Shown in pieces: positions 45,909-55,893 of a DNA stretch of 64,000 nt (the first letter of the stretch is position 1; every line of letters begins with the position of its first letter). The stretch is from contig JAQSEB010000042.1 in assembly GCA_030063045.1 (NCBI GenBank), positions 1,674,001 to 1,738,000 on the forward strand. The letters run 5' to 3'. The position numbers and the translations under genes are program-made. The stretch comes from Pratylenchus scribneri. Taxonomy: Eukaryota; Nematoda; Chromadorea; Rhabditida; Pratylenchidae. The notes under the pieces were generated by a model. The model was not told where the DNA came from, ran no database searches, and saw nothing but the letters and a program-made list of their open reading frames with translations.

Positions 45909-46532
45909 ATGTTCATTTCCCAAAAATTTTTATTCTCAATATTTCTTATTCGAATTTTTCTCCCAATGGTCCTTGTCATTTCTTCGCCATTAATTGTGGA
46001 CCCAGAGACCAACGAACCAATTAGATGGAGGGAATTGCCAGAGTATAAGGAATATTTGAAGCAGCTGGGCAAAATCATAGGCAGCAGCACAGTAATCCCT
46101 TCTTCTACCGTAGAAAATTTTGGCGCAAAATTTGGACAGCTGCAAGATAGTCCTCTCGGTCCTCTCAGTCAACTACCTGCCATTCATCTCTGTAAGGAAT
46201 CCCCCAAGGACAATGATATTTATGGTCATGCCTATTGTCTGGCAATGTTCATCATGTACATTCTGCTTATTCTAAGCCTAATTATCTATGTGGTACGCTC
46301 TATTATTCGTTTGTCTAAGCAAAATAGAGGAAAAGGAATCGGCAATTCATTTGAACTTATGGAAGTATCATCTAATAATAATAAACAGCCGCAAATAGGA
46401 CAAGACCAACTCGATCACATACAAGGCCCTAAAATTTTGGAAGCTTATAGCAAAGGACTTAGAGGAAAGGAAATTGAGGAGTATATAGGCATTATAGATG
46501 AGCAGGAAAAGTCAAAATGGAGAGTGACTTGA
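45909..46532 (+). CDS. Polinton membrane protein with signal sequence and one span
   Basis: Intronless, 207 residues. A hydrophobic N-terminus (FLFSIFLIRIFLPMVLVIS) acts as signal peptide or anchor. An ectodomain of about 80 residues with few cysteines follows, then a clear span (AMFIMYILLILSLIIYVV) and a cytoplasmic tail of about 95 residues (SKQNRGKGIGN ... EEYIGIIDEQEKSKW). Its 3' end overlaps the protease start by 16 bp, implying tight co-expression. It may be an envelope or internal-membrane protein; family unrecognised. Confidence 0.78.
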   Translation: MFISQKFLFSIFLIRIFLPMVLVISSPLIVDPETNEPIRWRELPEYKEYLKQLGKIIGSSTVIPSSTVENFGAKFGQLQDSPLGPLSQLPAIHLCKESPKDNDIYGHAYCLAMFIMYILLILSLIIYVVRSIIRLSKQNRGKGIGNSFELMEVSSNNNKQPQIGQDQLDHIQGPKILEAYSKGLRGKEIEEYIGIIDEQEKSKWRVT

Positions 46533-46969
46533 TTGCAAAAATTCTTTCGACAAATCCGCAGACCAAAAAAATATTTGCTGGCTGGTTCCCATGTGACCAA
46601 CTCCCTTCTCCAAACAAATTAAAATATCCAGCGGCATTGGTTGCCAATCTCGATCCACATCAAATGGATGGTTCACATTGGATAGGAATATTCGCCGAAG
46701 GACAAAAAAGGCCAATTTATTATTTCGATAGTCTTTGCATGCCCACAAGCCCTATTATTGAACAAAATTTTTTAAATAAATTTCCCCAAACAATTAAAAA
46801 TGAACGACAATTTCAATCGCCTAAAGCCTCAACTTGTGCCCATCATTGTATAACATTTATTTATTACATGTCTTTAGGCTACACATTTCCCCAATACATT
46901 GAATATTTGTCTAAAAAAGAAAATCCAGACTTGTTTGTTAAATTTATCGTGAATAAAATGATTGAATAA
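46517..46969 (+). CDS. PRO: adenain-like cysteine protease (capsid maturation)
   Basis: Intronless, 150 residues, a usual length. Catalytic residues in the C48/C5-type order: His54 (GSHWIGIF), Asp71 (YYFDSLCMP), Gln100 (FQSPKAST) and Cys107 (ASTCAHHC). The seven-residue Gln-to-Cys spacing fits the adenovirus protease family. Cleaves capsid and core precursors during particle maturation. It ends the intronless structural cluster. Confidence 0.93.
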   Translation: MESDLIAKILSTNPQTKKIFAGWFPCDQLPSPNKLKYPAALVANLDPHQMDGSHWIGIFAEGQKRPIYYFDSLCMPTSPIIEQNFLNKFPQTIKNERQFQSPKASTCAHHCITFIYYMSLGYTFPQYIEYLSKKENPDLFVKFIVNKMIE

Positions 46970-47073
46970 AATGAAGCATTAAAAAATAGGAAATTATTAT
47001 TATTGGTGATTAATTGTGTGGTTAATATCGTATAGTTGCCCCAGTGAAAATCCCTTTCTTATGGTTGTTGCTG

Positions 47074-47528
47074 TTAATTTGGACGACGAACATACGGCTT
47101 CGAGAGGCAAGTTGTGGCATGGACGTTCTTCACAATGCACGAATGGCAAAGCTCAAACTTCACAATCCAATGATTGTCATCGCCAAGCTGTGTAATCTTA
47201 TCTTGTGAATTGAAAAGCAACTGTTGGCAGCCATCACAAAGATGATAGATCAGCACATTTTTGGCTTTGAACAATTTCCAGTTCTAAAAAATAGGGAATT
47301 CATCAATAAATTTTCACATTAATTTCTTACCATTTTGTGAATCACATTCCCATAATTGGAACGATCTTCTGTAGCACCAGCGGCAGAGGAAGAACCCATT
47401 TCCATATTCATCTCATTCATTGTCGGTGGAATTGGTGGGGGCGGAATGGCAGCATTCATTCCCGGAATTGGAGGCAAGCTTGAAGGATTGATTTGAGGCG
47501 AAGAGGCATTCTCGATTGTTTGGCTCAT
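47074..47528 (-). CDS. small Polinton protein with two CxxC pairs
   Basis: Two exons (47528-47331, 47283-47074) join in frame to about 135 residues. The N-terminal half is Pro/Met/Ser-rich (PPPPIPPTMNEMNMEMG). The C-terminal half carries CDGC and CHSC pairs plus nearby His and Cys (HLCDGC, FELCHSC, HATTCL), a probable zinc-binding unit. A TATAAAA box lies about 95 bp upstream. Convergent with the protease gene. Unrecognised family; possible transcription or silencing regulator, by inference only. Confidence 0.72.
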
Positions 47529-47620
47529 TTTTATTTTCTCGTTTATTTGAAGCAAGATTATTGGGAAAAATCGACGGAAGAAATGAATATTGAAATAAAT
47601 TTGATTTAAAATCGTCAGCC

Positions 47621-47627
47621 TTTTATA
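47621..47627 (-). promoter_or_regulatory. TATA box of the CxxC protein gene
   Basis: TATAAAAGG on the minus strand, about 95 bp before the ATG at 47528. Confidence 0.6.
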
Positions 47628-48140
47628 CTGACCAAATCCTTGACCTTCCCCCGATAATTAGGCAAAATTAATGCGTTTTCATTAAAATAAAATATTTTTC
47701 CCATGAATACCATCTGTTTTATGCATCAAATGTATAATTAAAATTATTTTTTAATTATAGTATAATTAAAAATTTAAAAATTTTGAATAAAAACTGTAAT
47801 TTTTCTCAAGGGCAAATTTAATTGCTCAAATTTCCATTTCTCCGTAAAACATCTGTCGCAGCCTTTCATGAGCTGTTTTTAGATAGAATAATTAAAGATA
47901 ATTATCTTTATGAAATTTAATTGAATAAAAATTGGATTTAATAAAGTTATTAAATTTTAAAAATATCTCATACAAATTTTTGATTTGGCCAAATTTTATG
48001 GCCATAATTTTCTTATTTGAAGGAATTAAAAAAATTTAATACGGACATTTATAGCCTAGATAATGAGGAATAAAATGACCTTTAAATTAAATCCATAGCT
48101 TTCCATCTGAAAGAGTTATTAATTTTTAATTGGTAATTTT

Positions 48141-48310
48141 TGAAAAATTCAACTTGGCCCTATTTTATGGCCAATATTTTTTGTATTTGGACGAAATTAA
48201 AAAATCTAAACTGGAACTTTTATAGAGGATATATGGTAGAATATAATGCAAAAAATTTTAGAGCTCTATCTCTTGAACCCTAGGAGGAGATATGATTTGA
48301 GTGAAAATTG
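48141..48310 (+). repeat. 170-bp direct repeat, copy 1
   Basis: From TGAAAAATTCAACTTGGCCC to GAGTGAAAATTG. Identical by eye to 48484-48653; period 343 bp. Confidence 0.85.
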
Positions 48311-48483
48311 TCTTTGTGTAGATGAACAATACATGTTTCAGAGGTCATAAATTTTTGTGCATTAAATCATGAGAACTTCAGGGGCTGTGTTTAGATATAG
48401 AATTAAATCTTCTTTAATTCTACAAATTTAAAAAAAAAATATATTTAAATTTAACAAATTTATTAAATTTTAAAATAAAATCA

Positions 48484-48653
48484 TGAAAAATTCAACTTGG
48501 CCCTATTTTATGGCCAATATTTTTTGTATTTGGACGAAATTAAAAAATCTAAACTGGAACTTTTATAGAGGATATATGGTAGAATATAATGCAAAAAATT
48601 TTAGAGCTCTATCTCTTGAACCCTAGGAGGAGATATGATTTGAGTGAAAATTG
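48484..48653 (+). repeat. 170-bp direct repeat, copy 2
   Basis: Second copy of the repeat at 48141-48310. It ends about 15 bp before the TATA box of the PAZ gene. Confidence 0.85.
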
Positions 48654-48667
48654 GCCCATCCTGGGAG

Positions 48668-48676
48668 TATATAAAT
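48668..48676 (+). promoter_or_regulatory. TATA box of the PAZ gene
   Basis: TATATAAAT, about 75 bp before the ATG at 48751. Its place decides against the in-frame upstream ATG at 48589. Confidence 0.65.
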
Positions 48677-48750
48677 CGACCATTTTCCCATTTTCATTCA
48701 TTTTGATCAAATCATTGCAAAAATATTCCAATTCAATATTTATTCCAAAA

Positions 48751-49401
48751 ATGGCCAGAAAACGCTATTCCTTCCGTGTTGTCTGCGCTAGAATTTTGAA
48801 TTGCAAACCCAGTCAGCTTCGCGAAAAATTGGCCCATCCCGGGAAGAGGGAAGAGCTCATCCGCCGAATGCCATATTTTATCTCTTCAAAAAAGATGTAT
48901 ACAACATATAAGGATAGAAAAGGCGAAATAAGAGAGTTTAAGTTTGGTGGAATCACAGAAGAGGGGGCCGATGCCATTAAGGCATTCGGTCGACTTTCTC
49001 GCCCATATAATTCGAGTATTGTTCAATACTTTTATGCCAAGCACGGAATTCGATTGCAATTTCCTTATTTGCAATGCGTGATTGAACTTTTTCCTATTGG
49101 TGCCGAGAACTACCATTATCCTATGGAATTGGTTGAAATGGAAATGGAGGAACAGCAATTTTATGAGCTTCCAATGCCTTGTTGGTTTACTCCTCCTGAT
49201 CAGGCTTTGCACCTATTCAGGAATCTGAATCTGGAAAATTCATCGCAAAAGGTGAAAGAAGAAGAAGATCCGTCACTATTTGAATGTTCCTCTAACACAT
49301 CCACAGAAATGCCTCCAGAAATTTTTGATATTGTCGATTCAGAAGGCCGCAATTCTTTAAGTCAACCGACTAACAACCATTATCAATTCCATCATTTTTA
49401 A
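48751..49401 (+). CDS. stand-alone PAZ-domain protein (Argonaute-derived), carried by the Polinton
   Basis: Intronless, 216 residues. Residues about 5-140 match an Argonaute PAZ domain: an N-terminal helical part (RYSFRVVCARILNC), a beta segment (KKMYTTYKDRKGEIREFKF), the core SIVQYFYAKHGIRLQFPYLQ and then YHYPMELVEMEMEEQQ. The pattern Q-Y-F-x3-H-x-I-x-L-x-F-P-x-L-x-C and the following YPMEL are diagnostic; YPMEL recalls nematode worm-specific Argonautes (WAGO). No PIWI, MID or L1/L2 regions follow; instead a Ser/Glu-rich tail of about 70 residues. PAZ holds the 3' end of small RNAs. So the product could sequester small RNAs or compete with host Argonautes. Identity is seen in sequence, role is inference. 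Confidence 0.87.
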   Translation: MARKRYSFRVVCARILNCKPSQLREKLAHPGKREELIRRMPYFISSKKMYTTYKDRKGEIREFKFGGITEEGADAIKAFGRLSRPYNSSIVQYFYAKHGIRLQFPYLQCVIELFPIGAENYHYPMELVEMEMEEQQFYELPMPCWFTPPDQALHLFRNLNLENSSQKVKEEEDPSLFECSSNTSTEMPPEIFDIVDSEGRNSLSQPTNNHYQFHHF

Positions 49402-50092
49402 TTAGGCTATCCCTTTCCTTCATTATATTTGTCAATTATTTTGCAATGATTTATTAATTACACTTGATTTTCCATTCAACTATTTTTTAATCCATCGATA
49501 AAAGAAGTTAATAATACAAGTTTAATTTTTGAACAAAAGGGGAAGGGGTGGGCTCGATTTAGGCTGCACAATTTGTGCGGAGAGGCATGTGCATTTGTGC
49601 ATAGTGCATTTTGGTGCAGGTGCAGGTGCATGCCTCACACCATATTACCTGCACAAGCACGGCACACACCCACCCACCCGCACAATCCGCACCCACTGCA
49701 CTAGTTTGACGGAAAAACTCGTATTTTCGTGCATTTTTGCTTAATATTTTGGAAAAATTTTCTTCTTCCCCTTAATTCCACCATTTTTCTCCTTAAAAGT
49801 ACATCTTCTTTTTCTTAGCTTTTCCTAAAACTCATCTTCCTCATATTATTTCAACTAATTTTGCTAGGATAAAATTAAAAAGTGCAACTTCCAATTGTTA
49901 ATTTTTTCAAAAAGTCATCTTCCATTCCTTAATTCCATCAATTTTCTCCTTAAAAGTGGATCTTCCTTTCACTAATTTTTTCGAAAAATCATCTTCCAAA
50001 TGTTAATTTTGCATGTTTATTTATTAAAAATTGACAATGAAATTATATTAAATACAATACAAATGTAAATGGATTAAGCGAAAGGATTACAA
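49402..50092. other. non-coding spacer with GTGCA/TGCAC cluster
   Basis: Between the convergent PAZ and PolB genes. Positions about 49560-49740 are unusually GC-rich and hold about ten GTGCA or TGCAC words, including GGTGCAGGTGCAGGTGCATG. The rest has several CATCTTCC repeats in AT-rich sequence. Confidence 0.55.
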
Positions 50093-53000
50093 TTAATTAG
50101 GCGAAATATAACCAAAGTCAAGAACGCGAGTATCAGAAGGGCGGACAATTCCTTTTCCACAGAATGGTTTCCAAATTTTTTGAAGGGGTTGAGTATAAAC
50201 AGTTCCATGCTTAAGATTGGGGCGAAGAAAATTTGGATACAAAACATGAATGGGCTGGGGCTGCCCAGTTTGGCAATATCGCAAAACAGAATCTTTGAAT
50301 GTCTCATATTGAAGCCCCTGATTCATCATTACATCCCAATTCAGCGTCATGCCTCGAATCTTTAGAATGTAGTCGAATTCATTCTCCCCTTCAGACGCAT
50401 CGATTTTCTTCAGTTTTATACCGTATTGCTTTGCGCCACCGCTGACCCATTCGACCACTTTGTAGCCCTCCGGTATTTCGCTGGTCAGGCCACCCAAATG
50501 GGGAGAAGTTTCGAGGACTTGTCCATTTTCCGGCTCGACAAAAACGATCGAGTCTGTATCTGAAATTGGCAAATTTTTTCTCAAAAATTCGAGTCAAATT
50601 GCTCACCAGTGTATAAAATCTCACAGCCTGGAGTATTTGCCACTTTCTGCATAGCTTTCAGTAGCAAAATCCGGGCTTGGCTGGTTGTCCAAAGGGAAAT
50701 GACCACATTTGATGCATCGCCTTCCTCCACCCAATCTCGCTTTACAACGTAGCTAATCATAATTGTCTCCTCATCCAATTCATCCAATGCAGTCACATCC
50801 AATGAGCGGTTTTCGAGAAATTGGCGCAGCACAGAAGGGTCATCAGTGATGTGGGTTTGGCTGAGACCATAATTGCGAAGCGAGAAGCGACCCCACAAGT
50901 TGTTCAGGCAAAGTTTGGCCAAAGCTCGCCTTCCTTTATTTGTCTTCATCTTCGCTCGATCAATTTCAATGCCAAACATTTCCAAACATTCAGCAATGAA
51001 CTTTTCTTCCTCTTCAAAATTGCCTTTGATTGTTGAATCGAAGCCGGAGGCATGGAACTTTTCCGTCAAAAATTCCCTGACATATGAGCGAAAAAGTTGA
51101 TCATCGGATCGCTCATATTCCAGCACTCGATACAATTCCGTAAAACGGTAGCCAGCCGCCAATGCCTCAGTTGCTTCAATCGAAGTGCACATTGAAACCC
51201 AGCCTCTTTCTTCATCGCTATGTTTGCAACTATATTCTTCATTCACGGCGCCTTTTGGGTTTTCTTTACAGCATTTTGAGCACAGCGGAAAGAGTAGTCG
51301 ATCATCCTTCTCCAATTTCATCGGCAAAACCGGCACTTTGCATTCTTTCGGCGGAATGACAAACGCTTTGATGATGGAGAGTGGAAAGAGAATGTCATCC
51401 GGTTCAGTCCAATTGATCTTTTTGTTCACAATGTGCACTTTGGGGATGCCAACAGGGTAATTGGTCGTATAATTGGTGAAAGGATACAAACTAAATTGAT
51501 GGGGAATTAATTAAAATGTTATTCAAAATATTAAAATTTACCTGGTGAAATCCAGGTAAGAAATTTTTTCGCCTGGTTTCACTTTATGATAAAGTTTCAT
51601 TGGACCCGTGCGCCCCCCGTAGAAGGCCTTTCTCAAATCAATTGGTCCCTTGTCGTGATATTCTTCGAATCTTTGTGCCATTTCCTTATCCTCCTCCAGC
51701 ATTTGATCAATTTGGCAAGTCCAATACACTTCCACGGGAACTTTTGAGCGTAAAAATCGCATCCTTTCTTCATCTTTTTGCCTCAGCCATCCTGCCGTTT
51801 TCCCCCCAGGCATTAGCAAATCATCATCCGGGTAACACTGCTTACAGCCGTGGAACGGACAGCCATTCACCTCGATTCCTCTTTGCTCTTCTTCAATCCA
51901 TCCATCCAATTTGTATCTTCCAATCCGCTTTTCTCCTCCTTCTGAATGCGCCGTTCGAATTGTAACATTCCGCTCATCTGCCAGCCATTGGAGGAATTTT
52001 AGTGCCACCGGTGATTGGGTTTCACAGGAATCGTAGCCTTTTTCCGGCACAATGGCCATATGATTGAATTTGAGATGGTTGGCACGAAAATGTTGAAGGC
52101 ATGCAGAGGAAATTGTGACACAGTCTCGAAGGGGATCGATCCCATCATGCGGTTTGAGTGAAGGCCGATCTGCATTCCCAAATTCATCCGGTGGCCTTTT
52201 GCTGATGTCCATAAAATGCTTTCGAAATGCGACTAAAGCAGCCATCAATATATCGGTATCCTAAATTACATTGGAATCAATTACATAATTAATTAAAAAA
52301 AATTAATTACATTGCAACAATAAGCTGCTAATGCTTCATCCAAAAAGAATTCCTCATTCTTATGCTGCTCATACCACCCATCAAAGGCCTTCTTTTTTGC
52401 TGGCATAAAGCCTCGATACAAATATTCCTCCTTTGGCGGCAAATGTGGCATTCGAACTCCGTAATTTTCTTCCCTATTGGCCAGATAAGGGAAGAAAGGT
52501 TTATCCATAACATTGAGGTCAAATGAAGGGACTGTTATGGCCAAAGGCATATGCAAAAGATTGTAGCTATCACGGAAAATGACAGCCGGATTCATGTCCT
52601 TTCTTGCCTCCACACGCATTTCATAAAGTTTATTGCCATTTCGGATCATTTCCGGATTCAAGTTTTCTTTATATAAGTCCTTGCAAATGAACATGTAATC
52701 AAATCGGCCTGCGTTGTGTCCATAGCAATAAGTGGAAAATTCCAATGGCAAATCATACAAAATCCAATTGACAAATGCAGCAGTTGGGTCGTCAGTTTTG
52801 TGATGAAAATCGACCGGAGTATCAGAAAAATCACGATGGCCAAAAGTGACTGTTCTGTTAGGTCCACAAACTTCACATTCATATATTCCACCGGCCAAAC
52901 TTTCTTCCCATTGGCCATTTTCAATACATTCAGGACATCCTATTCTGGCGGAAATGAAATTGACTCGGTGCTTTTTCTTGTTTGTTTCTTCGTTTTGTGC

Positions 53001-54500
53001 CGAATTTTGCCTCTGCTGCTGCTGTTGTTCATTGCGACACCATATTTTTGAAGGATTTGACTGTTGTTTTCTTTTCTTTTCCAAAGTAGCCGGCTCATCT
53101 TGCATCGTTTCCATATCCATTGCCACAATACGGAAGCGATTTGACTTGAATGATTCCCCCGGCTCTATCACTTTGATGAAGCATCCCCTCTCTTTGGCAT
53201 GATAAGTATCGCAGCGCTTACAATATTTTTCTCCGCATACATGTCCTTTCCTGCCACCCTTTTTATTCCATTCCACATTCCATATTATTCCACATTTCTC
53301 ACACAACTTTGACTGATTGCAAAATCCTGAATTTGTATGATAATTGTAGCACTGTTGATTGTTGAATAATTTGTGGCATTTTTCGCATTTTTTCTCGAAA
53401 CCTCCCAATGCCTCACACGGAAAGCCTGGACCAGTTTGTGAGCATTTTCGACATCTTGCTCTATAAAAATAATTTTTAATTAATAAAATTTGAACGATTA
53501 AATATTGCCTGCAAGACATTCTGTGATCTCTTTGGCTGTTGAATGTTGATTCACATGAAAGGCAATAAGATTTGTCAAACATTCCATGTGTCGTTCGGAT
53601 GCCTTGGAAATGATGATCATCAAAATAGAGTAGAATTGCTGTATCATAATTGTTTTGGCCTTGCCCATTCGGATATTTGTACATTGGAGTGTAGTAGCCA
53701 AAAGAACCAAAAATGAAGACTTTAAATTTGTAGCGGCCTTGATAAAGTTGATTCCAATAATCCACCACTAATGGCACATAAACTCTGGCATCATATTGTT
53801 TTAGGTTCATCGGCACTCCAATTGCTCTCATCAAATCGTCGGTTTCTTGGTCCAATTTTCCGCGCATTCCAAAGCGCCCAATTCGGTAATTATAAAATGT
53901 TCGAAAATCGTAGCCACGAATTTTGTGCACCAAAGTTGATTGAAGAGCTCGGAAGAGACAGCGACCATCCCGCCGAGGTGTCAATTCGATGAGGGCATTC
54001 TTTTTGATGTTGTGACGAACTGGGGCTAATTTTCTCTGACGACCACCTCCAATGATTTCCCTTTCCTTCGGCAATGCCTTTTTGTTGATTGTTGCTATTT
54101 TGATTGAAAATGGAGCGCCCCAAAGACTCATTTCCAGTTGCTCCTTCGATTGGGCCACTTTTAGGAACATGTTGAGCACAATATCCACTGTATTGGCGGT
54201 GATTGGACGGAATGGGACTTGAAGATCATCCATTAAAGGGCTGCTGACGGTAAATCCCATTTGCTCTGGCTCAATCCCCTTTGTTCGGCTTTCATCAACG
54301 GCAGAATCAATGCATGCTTGAAAAATACCTGCCAACAAGCCCTCAGGATTTGCAGGAAGATGAGTGATTTGAAATGTCGAATTCCATTGCATCAAATGAA
54401 ATTTTCTGTTATATGTTGTTTCTCCTCCAATTTTCTCAATAAAATCTTCAGCCGATACCGGAGGCAAAATTCTTGGACGCTTTTGGGGTGTTGGGCTCAT
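50093..54500 (-). CDS. PolB: protein-primed DNA polymerase B
   Basis: Replicates the Polinton genome from protein-linked ends. Five exons (54500-53509, 53460-52311, 52260-51542, 51490-50607, 50559-50093) give about 1403 residues. Exonuclease: MDMET (about 445), GHNAGRFDYMF (about 582), YCCNDTDIL across a splice. Polymerase: motif A YLDFTSLYP across a splice, motif B KLCLNNLWGRFS (about 1150), motif C YTDTDSIVF across the last splice. Before the core are Cys-rich zinc-finger-like segments (CEKCHKLF, CKRCDTYH) and an OTU-like motif DGRCLFRAL (about 178). GIEVNGCPFHGCKQCYP is typical of this polymerase group. The first intron (48 bp) has a GC donor and no in-frame stop, so it could also be retained. 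All catalytic residues are present. Confidence 0.95.
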
Positions 54501-55150
54501 TTTTAGGGAATTGGAAGGATGAATGAATGGTCAAAATTTTAAAATAAATGAACAAAAAATTCCCTCTTTTATATTCCATCCCCGAAAGCAATTATCTCAC
54601 CAGATGTTATTCAAAATTTGAATTTTATACAAAATAAATTTAATTATGGGCAATTTTTATTCAAATTTTAATTATTTTTTCTTAATTTAAAAATTTTAAT
54701 TACATTTCCCTTTCCCATTATTCAATCATCTTTCTCATTCTTCCTTTTCCTATAATTAAAAATTTTTGACTGTGCCATATGGACATGGATGTGATTGGTT
54801 CATGAACGGTTTTGACCGTTCATGACATTTAATTGTCAAATTTTATGGTCTTTCCCACGATATAATCTTGGAATCGTACAAGGCTGATTGACGGCAAATA
54901 ACATCTGCATATTGGTGTGGAGGTTTTTGGCAAAGGCGACTATTGTTAATTGGCTTATTTAGGAAGGAAAGGAAAATGGGGAATAGTCTAATGCCGTAAT
55001 TGGATGATGGGAAAAGGAGGGAAAAGTGAAATGGGAGGAATGGCCTAGTGCCAAAATTGGATGAAGGGAAACGGGGGAAAGAGGGAAAAATTGTTTTGAG
55101 GATTGCCTTTATTCAATTTAAATATCTTCTCTTCTTAAAATTATTTAAAA
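54501..55150. other. PolB upstream region with hairpin, TATA box and a tandem pair
   Basis: TATAAAAG on the minus strand (54566-54573) is about 70 bp before the PolB ATG. A perfect 11-bp inverted repeat, TCATGAACGGT-TTTG-ACCGTTCATGA, is at 54800-54825. A segment of about 57 bp (near 54974-55030) is repeated with changes right after it (near 55031-55090), sharing ATTGGATGA.GGGAAA.G. No gene seen. Confidence 0.6.
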
Positions 55151-55584
55151 ATGTCGCTTCAAAACATTGAACATATCCAAATTGAACTACAGGAAGTGCG
55201 GGTTTTAATTGCTGCCATTGCCCTTCACCAAAATGGCCGTATTGAATGCCTTGAACAATGGGCAGAGCGGGAGGCAGCAAATCGGCTTTTTAAAAAGGCT
55301 GGAATACTTGGAAAAATGTGCGAGGATGGGCAACAAGGAAATGGATTTCGGATGCCTTTTGCGCCGATCCGGAAAAGATTGGCTCGGATCCAAAATTATT
55401 TTGCCACGAAATTGACTAAACGGCAGGGATATGCAAAATTGGCCGAGGAATATTCCAAAGAAGGTAAAATTGATTTTAATTTAATTTTAATAATATTTTT
55501 TTCATTTCTCCAGAATTGACTAAGATTGCAATTATGGCTGGCCTACAAACGCCATTGGACAGCGAATGGAATGCAAATCAATAA
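55151..55584 (+). CDS. small helical Polinton protein, unknown function
   Basis: Two exons (55151-55463, 55514-55584) join in frame to about 127 residues. The N-terminal half is likely coiled coil (IQIELQEVRVLIAAIALHQ, ECLEQWAEREAANRLFKK). The C-terminal half is basic (RKRLARIQNYFATKLTKRQG) and ends SEWNANQ. Unrecognised. Faces away from PolB across a region with a hairpin, so may be co-regulated with it. Confidence 0.7.
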
Positions 55585-55794
55585 AGAATTCAATTGGATT
55601 GATTTTTAATAAAATAATCTAATTTTTTGTATAATTTTCTTTTCAATTAATTAATTTTTTAATTTTCCTTTATTAATTTTCTTTAAGATAAAATGTTATT
55701 CATAAATTTTATGTAATTCTAGTGGAATGGCCTTTGGCCTATAGGCAAGGGGGAATGGTGGGCGGGGCAAAGGTGGGATACGGTCAAGAATGGG

Positions 55795-55801
55795 TATAAA
55801 A
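55795..55801 (+). promoter_or_regulatory. TATA box of the Polinton RING gene
   Basis: TATAAAA, about 95 bp before the ATG at 55894. Confidence 0.6.
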
Positions 55802-55893
55802 TTGGTGTCGGGTTTCCATTGTTCATCCTCCTAATCCTCTCTTCTTCGTTGCTTATTCTTCGTCGTCAATTATTCCTTTCCCTCTTCCGAAAA

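Larger units (their letters stand above)
47529..48750. other. non-coding repeat-rich region upstream of the PAZ gene
   Basis: About 1.2 kb with no supported gene. It holds two perfect copies of a 170-bp segment (listed separately) and an older diverged copy near 47990-48130 that shares GGCCAAATTTTATGGCCA-type sequence, so a unit of about 340 bp appears to have been multiplied. The promoter of the PAZ gene lies at its right end. Confidence 0.6.

Noticed and set aside
48589..48750. In-frame upstream ATG extending the PAZ protein by 54 residues
   Set aside because: Lies within the duplicated segment and before the TATA box; the extension is not part of the PAZ match.
49529..49744. Short open frame across the GTGCA cluster
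   Set aside because: Begins without ATG support, composition follows the repeated words, no family resemblance.
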